From an uncultured Muribaculaceae bacterium (GTDB taxonomy: Bacteria > Bacteroidota > Bacteroidia > Bacteroidales > Muribaculaceae): a stretch of DNA of 11,297 nt. Below are positions 1 through 7,200 of the stretch, piece by piece; position 1 is the first letter of the stretch, and every line of letters begins with the position of its first letter. Under the pieces are notes generated by a model. That model did not search any database. It was not told where the DNA came from and worked only from the letters and a program-made list of their open reading frames with translations. The position numbers and the translations under genes were made by a program. The stretch spans positions 1 to 11,297 of the forward strand of contig CAJUHM010000061.1 of NCBI GenBank assembly GCA_910586475.1, written 5' to 3'.

Positions 1-74
1 ACTTTATGCCTTAAAAAGTTTTCATGTTGTAAAAAATTAAGATGCGTCAGCCCTGTAATAAAACATCTCGTCTA

Positions 75-105
75 TTGCTTTTTTGTAAAATTAACACTAT
101 ATTTG
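75..105 (+). promoter_or_regulatory. Bacteroidetes-type promoter of the C25 peptidase/LRR cassette
   Basis: A TATATTTG at 98-105 matches the Bacteroidetes -7 element TAnnTTTG exactly. A TTG at 75-77 lies 20 bases upstream, the spacing expected for the -33 element of the primary sigma factor in this phylum. This puts the transcription start at about 110-113 and gives a 5' leader of roughly 45 bases before the ATG at 157. No Shine-Dalgarno sequence is visible before that ATG, which is usual for the phylum. The match is by eye only. The rest of 1-156 is AT-rich and holds no other feature I can support. Confidence 0.6.
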
Positions 106-695
106 GGCAGGAATTTATTTCCACTGTCAATATACTAAACCAATCATTAATCCACCATGAAAAAAGTTTTACTCTTTGTACTCCATATTATCCTGGTTTC
201 TCTTGCAATTCAGGCAGAAACTTTTATCAGCCACTCTGACGGTTCAACAACTTCGGTACGTCCTCCTAAAATGATGTCTCGCACCATCACCCAGACAGAC
301 GATGGTTTCATTGTCTCTTATTCGATTGCAGCCTCCGGAATATCCGTTTCCGAACTGACGTCCGGGGTTACACTCTCTATCGATGGGTTTTCCTCTAAAG
401 GTTCTATCGGAATGCCTAAGCTACCTTTCAGAATCGACCCTTTCGAACTTCCGCTTGGCGCAACAGCAGAAGTCATCCCCTTGACGTCTGAATACACAGA
501 AGTTGAAATGGAAATAGCCCCTTATATTCCTGCGCTGCCTGAAATTCCGGGGGCAACAATTGATACTGTTCTCCCTATCTCATTTTATTCAGGATTCTAT
601 CCATCCATACCGGTCGCTGGCGGCAAGACTTCCGAGTTCCGAAAACAGCTGACACAAAACGTCGAGATTTCGCCTGTGCTCTACAACATGTCCAC

Positions 696-703
696 AAAAA
701 AAA
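696..703 (+). other. A8 homopolymer at frameshift 1 of the C25 gene
   Basis: Eight A residues lie in the codon stretch reading STKKS. With eight A the frame runs to a TAA at 730-732. With seven A it would continue as STKKARLYSSVSYKVII and on into the catalytic domain. The break is thus explained by one extra A in a slippage-prone run. It could be a fixed mutation, a reversible (phase-variable) tract, or a homopolymer error in the assembly. Confidence 0.75.
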
Positions 704-2022
704 GCACGGCTTTACTCTTCCGTCTCATATAAGGTTATCATCAACACCAACCAAGCCGCTGTTCAATCAATCGCGGCCAACACATTGTCAGCCACTTCAA
801 ACACTGCATCCGGATATACTCTCATAGGCCCGACTGGCAGAAACGACGGTGCCGACGCCGGCTATCTTATAATATCAACCCCAGCCCTTCAATATGAACT
901 GGAACGCTTTGCTCAATGGAAACGACTTCTGGGGTTCACTGTTGAAATTGTAACTAAAGAGAATTGGACTCCGGAGGATATTAAAGCGACCGTACAGGAC
1001 CGCTACAACCGCAACAATTCGCTTACCTATCTCCTGCTTGTTGGCGATAACGACCACGTCCCAGGGCTCAGTGTGCCATGCGGTGACGTCATTAATGTTC
1101 ATTCCACACAAAGGACTGCTTCCGTTGCCAATATGACAGCTTCGTCTGAACCTGCCATTATAACCGATTTCTACTACGGATGTATGGGTGGGGACGATGA
1201 CACTACACCCGACATCTACCGTGGCCGTTGGGCTACCTCCGACTATTTTAAAGTACAGGATATTGTCGACAAGATCATTTGGTACGAGAGCATGCCTGTA
1301 ACAGATCCGATCTTTTACCGAAAGGCTGCTCATTGCTCCTATTTTCAATACCATCCGAACAATTCAATAAATGGAAGTATCGTCCCAAACGAAAAACTGA
1401 GATTTGTCCAGACATCGGAAGATGTCCGCAACTATATGCAGGACTCTTTAAAGAGTTTATCAATTGACAAAGAAATCTCTCGCATCTATTGGATCGACCC
1501 AACGAACAACCACTATAATCGTCCCCCTCAGTCGTATAACACCAGCATCGGCCCTCTTGAAGAGATACCAGCTGAAACGGTTGCCGAATTGCAGAAAGAC
1601 AAAGCATTTGAAGATCTATATGACGAAATTGAAGATGGCCGACATTACATTCTTTACCGAGGCCACGGAATGCAGACAGAGCTGATATCCCAGATAGCAG
1701 ATAAACCGAATTTCAGCATCTCAAAAGCATCTCGCCTGAGAAATGCCGAATGGCAGCCACTCTTCTTCAGCATCTGTTGCTCTTCGGGTGACTTCCGCCA
1801 AAATTGTTTCGCTCAGAGCCTTCTTGAAAACATATCCGGAGGGGCGATCGGTGTATTTGCAGCCTCTGATACAGGATATGCAGGTTTCGACGATGCCCTC
1901 ACGTTCGGTTTTTTCAATTCCATATGGCCGAAACCCGGACTCTCTCCACGACTTAACAGAATGGACCCTATTGATTTCACCAAAGATTGCCCGGTATATC
2001 GTCTTGGTGAAATGCTTGATAA

Positions 2023-2112
2023 AGCCACTGCTATCGTAGAATCGAACTACATGAGGATGACGTCACAGGCCTCTATACTCGTGAAATATTCCATTGTTTC
2101 GGAGACCCGAGC
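2023..2112 (+). other. Interval containing frameshift 2 of the C25 gene
   Basis: The catalytic-domain frame (frame 2) reads on to a TGA at 2114-2116, but from about 2074 the family-like sequence YTREIFHCFGDPSM lies in frame 1. Frame 1 is open only after the TAA at 2020-2022, so the shift must fall between 2023 and 2112, most likely around 2057-2073. It amounts to one missing base. There is no homopolymer and no X XXY YYZ slippery heptamer here, so this break looks like ordinary mutation (or an assembly error) rather than programmed frameshifting. Confidence 0.7.
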
Positions 2113-2649
2113 ATGATGTTCATGACAGAAATGCCTATCGAATACAAAAATCCGGACTACGGAATAATCGATGATTATGTTTGCATCGATCTTGGAAATG
2201 ACGAAGGATTCATTTCATTCTACGACCATGTAACAGGTATCTCACGCCGCTACTATGGTCAGTCGGCTAACTACAAAACCCCTCATCCGGAAAATGTAAG
2301 CATCGCCGTAACAGGCCACAACCGTATGCCATTTATCGTCAACGGAGAGGAGTACTCACCCGACGGTGAGACACCCACAGTCAGACCAAACCGGCTTACG
2401 GGATGCTACGACATGGGAGGAGGACTTGTGCAAATCAACTATACATTAGCCCCGGAAGTCAAAGACGCACACATCGTTGTTGTGAATCTTGCAAACAACT
2501 ACATCACCGCTCAACTTCCATGCAACAAACAGCAGGGTACAGTCGGCGCTCACGTTGGCTATGGCGCTTACGTCGTAAGTCTGATGGTCGACAAATATCC
2601 CGCCGATAATGCACGAATCATTGTTTCACACTCAAACCATTGATACACC

Positions 2650-4071
2650 ATGAAACCTTTCCAACTTCTTACAATCTCATTGGCTATATTAGCACTGCCC
2701 ATTCAGTCCTTAGGCCAAGTCGGTTCAAGCTATATGGACCAGTTCTTTTACACTCATCTTATTGACGGGTTCTACTATTTTCTGATCAGTGAAAATATGC
2801 CGGAAGGACCTCAATATCCCCCTGCCGCACGATTGACCAATGGTGACATACGATATTATAAGGGAATTGTAGATACGACCTACACAAATTCCGACTCACC
2901 GATGAATCTGCTTTCAAACTCAAACACTGACATTCGACACAACCGGCCTCATATATGCCCGATGAGACCGACAGGAGCGTTTGATCCGGTTCTGTCTCCG
3001 CTGGAACAACCTACCGCCCCAAGCTACGTGTGCGATACCGAATTCTACAAAGGCGACATCACAATTCCTTACTCCGTCACATACAAAGGTATAGAATATC
3101 TTGTCGACGTAATCAATGACCACGGAATGGCCTGTAACCCCAACCTGACTTCCGTAAAACTGCCCAAGGGGATGTATGGCATTTGTGATCTTGGCTTTTT
3201 CAACTGTCCGAAACTGGAATCAATCGAGATTCCTGCCGACGTCCCGCCGTTCACCATCTGGCAACGCTCCATTGAGGGCACGGCTGTTAAAGAATTATTC
3301 TTGCCCGACTCCTTGTCGGTTCTCGACAGTTTCTGCTGGCGCGACAACTCAATCAGAGTTCACTTCAGTGAAAACCAGATGATTCTTGATGAGGAATTTG
3401 CTCCCCACATCAGAACCGGAGCCATTAAGTATCCCAACATTTCTGACGATGCTTTTCTCATGCCCAAAAGCCGTTTTCTACTATGGGAAGGAGCGGTCTC
3501 CGGTGTCAGAACCGTCATCATTCCGCCCACCGACCGCTTTGCAGCTCAGCAGAATGCGATTTCCGGATGCGAAACGATCGTATCGATGGCCACAGAGCCT
3601 CCTGTCATCGAGAATCCCGGAACATGGCTTTACAGAAATCCCGGATGGGATTATTCCGGATCTTCGTCGGATGTGCTCGACAATATGGCAATGAATGACT
3701 ACAAACCGACCGGACTGACCGACGACTTTGAGAATGTCACTCTCGTTGTCCCTGCCGGTTGCGAAGACGCCTACCGCAACGCTCCGATATGGTCACAGTT
3801 CACGACAATCAAAGGCGCGGACTCTATGCTCGATTACCTCGGCGCAGGTATCGGTCAGACGCCCGACAGCTATTCGGACGCCGAAATCGAGATCGGAGCT
3901 GACCGAATTATAGTCGCCGCCGACTATCGTCTGAACGTTGCCGTTTTCGACACATCAGGCAGAACGGTCGCTTCTGCCATGACTGATCCCGGCTCTTCGC
4001 TGGAAATACGTCTCGCTCCCGGATTCTACATCGTCCGGACCGGAACAAAATCCCACAAAATCAAAATCTAA
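2650..4071 (+). CDS. Secreted BspA-like leucine-rich-repeat (LRR_5) protein with T9SS sorting tail
   Basis: This 473-residue protein has a signal peptide (about residues 1-22, core LLTISLAILALPIQS). A region with few repeats follows (about 131-225), of LRR_5/BspA type: YKGIEYLV, then NLTSVKLPKG and CPKLESIEIP. The later SMATEPPVI (about 312-320) and VTLVVPAGCEDAYRNAPIW (about 363-381) are the typical closing signatures of Bacteroidales LRR_5 proteins. The last 60 or so residues (RLNVAVFDTSGRTV...LAPGFYIVRTGTKSHKIKI) are a clear T9SS type A sorting domain, which directs export across the outer membrane and attachment or release. Such proteins are usually adhesins or of unknown ligand; no enzymatic motif is visible. 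It begins 6 bases after the C25 stop, so the two are probably cotranscribed from the promoter near 105. The repeat number is low for the family. The reading frame is intact although its upstream partner is broken. Confidence 0.85.
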   Translation: MKPFQLLTISLAILALPIQSLGQVGSSYMDQFFYTHLIDGFYYFLISENMPEGPQYPPAARLTNGDIRYYKGIVDTTYTNSDSPMNLLSNSNTDIRHNRPHICPMRPTGAFDPVLSPLEQPTAPSYVCDTEFYKGDITIPYSVTYKGIEYLVDVINDHGMACNPNLTSVKLPKGMYGICDLGFFNCPKLESIEIPADVPPFTIWQRSIEGTAVKELFLPDSLSVLDSFCWRDNSIRVHFSENQMILDEEFAPHIRTGAIKYPNISDDAFLMPKSRFLLWEGAVSGVRTVIIPPTDRFAAQQNAISGCETIVSMATEPPVIENPGTWLYRNPGWDYSGSSSDVLDNMAMNDYKPTGLTDDFENVTLVVPAGCEDAYRNAPIWSQFTTIKGADSMLDYLGAGIGQTPDSYSDAEIEIGADRIIVAADYRLNVAVFDTSGRTVASAMTDPGSSLEIRLAPGFYIVRTGTKSHKIKI

Positions 4072-4122
4072 GGGTCAGTCTTCTCTTACAGATTTCCGGT
4101 AAACAACACCAAAAAACAGTCT

Positions 4123-4137
4123 CCCGGATTATCCGGG
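4123..4137. repeat. Short GC-rich inverted repeat, possible terminator stem
   Basis: CCCGGAT and ATCCGGG flank a single T, or equally form a 6-bp stem with a 3-base loop. It lies 51 bases after the LRR gene stop. On the plus strand no T-run follows. On the minus strand the run AAAAAA at 4111-4116 would supply the U-tract, but no minus-strand gene ends here. Its role as a terminator is uncertain. Confidence 0.4.
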
Positions 4138-4147
4138 CTACCTTATT

Positions 4148-4209
4148 CCACCTTTATTGCAAACCGGACCGCGTCAGCCGGCATCAGCAATAAAGGTGGT
4201 AAATTTTTC
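4148..4209 (+). terminator. Probable rho-independent terminator of the C25/LRR unit
   Basis: A perfect 13-bp inverted repeat (CCACCTTTATTGC at 4148-4160, its complement at 4187-4199) encloses 26 bases. Inside the loop, CCGG at 4164-4167 can pair with CCGG at 4178-4181 as an upper stem. The stem is followed by TAAATTTTT, so a T-run starts 4 bases after it. It sits between the end of the LRR gene and the tamB promoter, where a terminator is expected. The long loop and slightly offset T-run make this less than canonical; a cis-regulatory RNA element is the alternative. Confidence 0.55.
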
Positions 4210-4273
4210 CAATATCCGCATTCTCTGCCCCAGTTTTCAGCTCCACGACACAGCCATTTCTCCGAATTTTGCG

Positions 4274-4281
4274 TAAATTTG
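4274..4281 (+). promoter_or_regulatory. TAnnTTTG -7 element for tamB, nearly leaderless
   Basis: TAAATTTG matches the Bacteroidetes -7 consensus TAnnTTTG. The G at 4281 lies only 7 bases before the first ATG of tamB (4289), so transcription would start at or within a few bases of the start codon. No good TTG is seen 19-21 bases upstream (about 4251-4255 reads CAGCC), so the -33 element is missing or weak. The spacing to the ATG is unusually short. Confidence 0.45.
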
Positions 4282-4287
4282 CAAATT
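4276..4287. promoter_or_regulatory. 12-bp perfect palindrome overlapping the tamB -7 element
   Basis: AATTTGCAAATT is its own reverse complement. It covers most of the predicted -7 element and ends one base before the first ATG. This would be a good place for a repressor operator, but an AT-rich 12-mer palindrome can also arise by chance and no regulator is known here. Confidence 0.25.
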
Positions 4288-4288
4288 G

Positions 4289-7200
4289 ATGATGAAGAAA
4301 TTCGTGAAATGGCCATATAAGATTCTGCGCACACTGCTCATGGTGCTTGTTGTGCTCATCTTCGTTCTTCCGGCGGGGCTATATGTCGCACTCTCTCTGC
4401 CCTCCGTACAGGACGAAATAGCCGCTGTCGCAGAAAAAGAGCTGAGCCGACTGCTGACCGTAGATGTCCGGATCAAAGGCATTTCCATCGTTCCGTTCAA
4501 CCGGCTGTCGCTCCACGACGTCTCCGTCAGCGACGCAAACGGAAATCCAGCCGTTACAGTCAACCGTCTCGGCGCAGGCATCTCGCTGCCCGATCTTCTG
4601 GCGAGAGGCGAAATCATCATCACTTATGCCGAACTTTCCGGTCTCGACGCCCGACTCTCGAAAGCGACTCCGTCGTCGCCTCTCAACATCCAGCCGATCA
4701 TCGACGCCCTCCGGCCAAAGGACAAAAGCAAACCGCCAACCCGCTTCGACCTGCGGATAAACACCATTGTCATCCGCAATTCGTCATTCTCCTACGACCT
4801 CTTGTCAGCGCCGGCCGACTCCTCTCGTTTCAACTCCGACCACATATCCGTCAGATCGCTGAGAGCCGACATCATTGCCCCGCAGATAAAAAACGACGAC
4901 TTCATAATCGACCTGCGACGCCTCTCGCTTTGCGAACGGTCCGGACTGAAGATCAACAACGTTTCCGGACTATTCCACATAACCTCAAAAGGATCTACGG
5001 CCGAAAATCTCACAATTGACCTGGCCGCGTCCCACATCGGGTTCAACGACATCAGGCTCGACTACAACAGCTTCGACGAACTGAAACGACTCTGGAGTGA
5101 GACTCCCGTGGCCATCGGCATCCGCAAAGGCAGCTACATCGGCGCTGCCGACATCGTCCCGTTCGAACCGCGGCTCAAAGGACTCGACCTGACCCTCTAC
5201 ACCGAGCTGCACGCCGAAGCCACAAAAAACGATCTCCGCATCGACAGGCTCGACATCAACACCTCCTACGGTTTCTCACTGAAACTGACCGGCTCTGCAT
5301 CCGGCTATCTCGTACCGAAAGAAATGACGGTCGACGTTCCCGAATTCGCACTTGAAGTCAACGCTCCGAAAGCAATTGATCTTCTGAACCGCTTCGTATC
5401 CCTGAAGCCGAATGTCGCAAGAATCATCTCCAATCTCGGCACACCCGCCCTGACCGGATCTGTTTCAGGAATGCTCGCCTCCGGCGACATCAGCGCCACC
5501 ATAAAAGCCCTCCCGGGCGAAATCGACCTGACATCAACCTATTCTTTCGGACAAATCCCCGCATTCGCAGGAAATATAACGATCGACTCTTTCAGCGGCG
5601 CACGTCTGACCGAAGGTATCTCCGGTCCGCTTGAGCTCCTCGGAAACCTGACGGCCACGCTCGACTATGACATCACCCTGCCATCTTCCGGACCGGAAGG
5701 ATCGGCAAAGGCATTCATAAAGGACATTGTCTGGAGCAAACATCATTTCACCGACATCTCAGCCCGGGCACAGGCAGAAGGAAGCACCTATGCGGGATCG
5801 CTTGCCGTCGACAATCCCGGAGTCATGATCGACCTCGACGCAAAAGCGACCATCGACGGCCCGGAAAAGAGAATCTACCTCAACCTGGCCGCCCGCGACA
5901 TCGAACCGGCTCTGTTCAACATCGACCCCTCTCATCCCGAACGCCGCTTCTCTGTGTTCTGCATAGGAGAAGTCTCCGGACCGGATATCGACCACCTCTC
6001 CGGACAGATCGACATCGATGATCTCCAGTACGGATCGGACGACGCCGCAATCTATCTTCAGGATTTCGACTTCCAGCTGACCCACAACGACGGCTTCAGT
6101 CAGCTATGGCTCAACTCCGATGTGGCCGACGGTCTGATCGAAGGTAACTACCGACTGTCGGCACTTCCGCGCATCTGCATGTCGGTACTCTCCGGAATCA
6201 TGCCTTCGATCATCCCAGCTCCCGCACCTGCGAAAAACGGAGCTGACGACAATGCCGACGACCGGCTCTTCTACACCCTGACAATCAAGGACACAGCTCC
6301 CATCGAGCCGCTCGTAAAGCTCCCCGTCAACGTCATCCACCCCATAAAGATCTCCGGAGGCATCGACGCGGCGCAGCGAACGCTCGAATTCAGTCTCGAC
6401 GCACCCTATCTGCAGCAAGGCAACAAGCTGATCGAACAGACGTCTCTGACCGCCAGCGTCAAAGGTGCAATGAGTGAGGATCTGCCGGGCCACGGCGAAA
6501 TAACCCTCTCGACAATGATGCCGACCAAAAACGGACCGCTGACACTCATGACGTCAGCCTATGCCGCCAACGACCACATCGACACCCACATCGACTGGAA
6601 GATCGCACGCGACCGCGACTTTTCAGGCAACCTCAGCCTGTCGGCCGGATTCAGCCGCGACTCGCTTCGCAACCTTCTGACACGCATCGACATCAACCCA
6701 GGGCGCCTCGTATTCAATGACACAGTCTGGACCGTCGAGCCCTCTGTCATCGACATCGAAGGCAAACGCGCCGACATCCACGACTTCCGCGTCGGACGCG
6801 ACAGCCAGTTCGTCACGATCGAAGGATCGGCCTCAGCCGCCCCCTCTGATACGATTCTGATGACCCTTGAGGATGTCAACCTCGACTATGTCTTTGAGAC
6901 ACTCAACATCCCGACTGCGATGTTCGGCGGACAGGCCACCGGCAAATTCTATGCGACAGATCTTTTCACATCCCACCCGAAAGCGTTCACACCCGGGCTA
7001 CACGTCAAAGGTCTGACCTACAACAAATCGCTCATGGGAGACGCCTTCATCAAATCTGCTTGGAAACCGGAAATAAAAGCCATCACACTCGACGCCGACA
7101 TCTCACAGACAAACGGACGCCACTCCCACATCAAAGGACACATCAAGCCGACGGTCGACTCTCTCGACCTCAGCTTCGATGCCGACAGAATTTCGATCGG

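Larger units (their letters stand above)
157..2643 (+). pseudogene. Gingipain-family (peptidase C25) secreted cysteine protease, broken by two frameshifts
   Basis: Three consecutive open segments read as one protein of about 829 residues: frame 1 (157 to about 700), frame 2 (about 700 to 2040-2070) and frame 1 again to the stop at 2641-2643. The first begins with a signal peptide (KK, then a hydrophobic core ending AIQA) and a C25-type propeptide (GMPKLPFRIDPFELPLG). The second carries the catalytic domain: the His of YRGHG at 1664-1666 and the Cys of CCSSGDF at 1778-1780, matching the His/Cys dyad of gingipains. The third resumes within the family motif FHCFGDPSM (2089-2115), followed by an Ig-like region and an end (YGAYVVSL...IIV) resembling a T9SS type A sorting domain. 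The intact enzyme would be exported by Sec, sorted by T9SS, and cut proteins at the cell surface or outside. As read, the first frame stops at residue 191, before the catalytic domain, so no active enzyme is expected unless the frame is corrected. The segments 785-2116 and 2113-2643 might be annotated as separate genes; neither has a credible start of its own. Confidence 0.85.

Noticed and set aside
82..85. TTTG as a -33 element for the first promoter
   Set aside because: It is only 12 bases from the TATATTTG element, too short; the TTG at 75-77 with a 20-base spacer fits better.
42..239. Open frame of 65 codons upstream of and overlapping the C25 start
   Set aside because: It covers the promoter and overlaps the signal peptide in another frame; the translation has no recognisable features.
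875..1607. Overlapping minus-strand open frames of 159 and 110 codons
   Set aside because: They are antisense to the clearly coding C25 catalytic domain and show no family motifs.
5534..6493. Several minus-strand open frames of 70-129 codons inside tamB
   Set aside because: They are shadows caused by the strong codon bias of tamB; the plus frame is continuous and recognisable.
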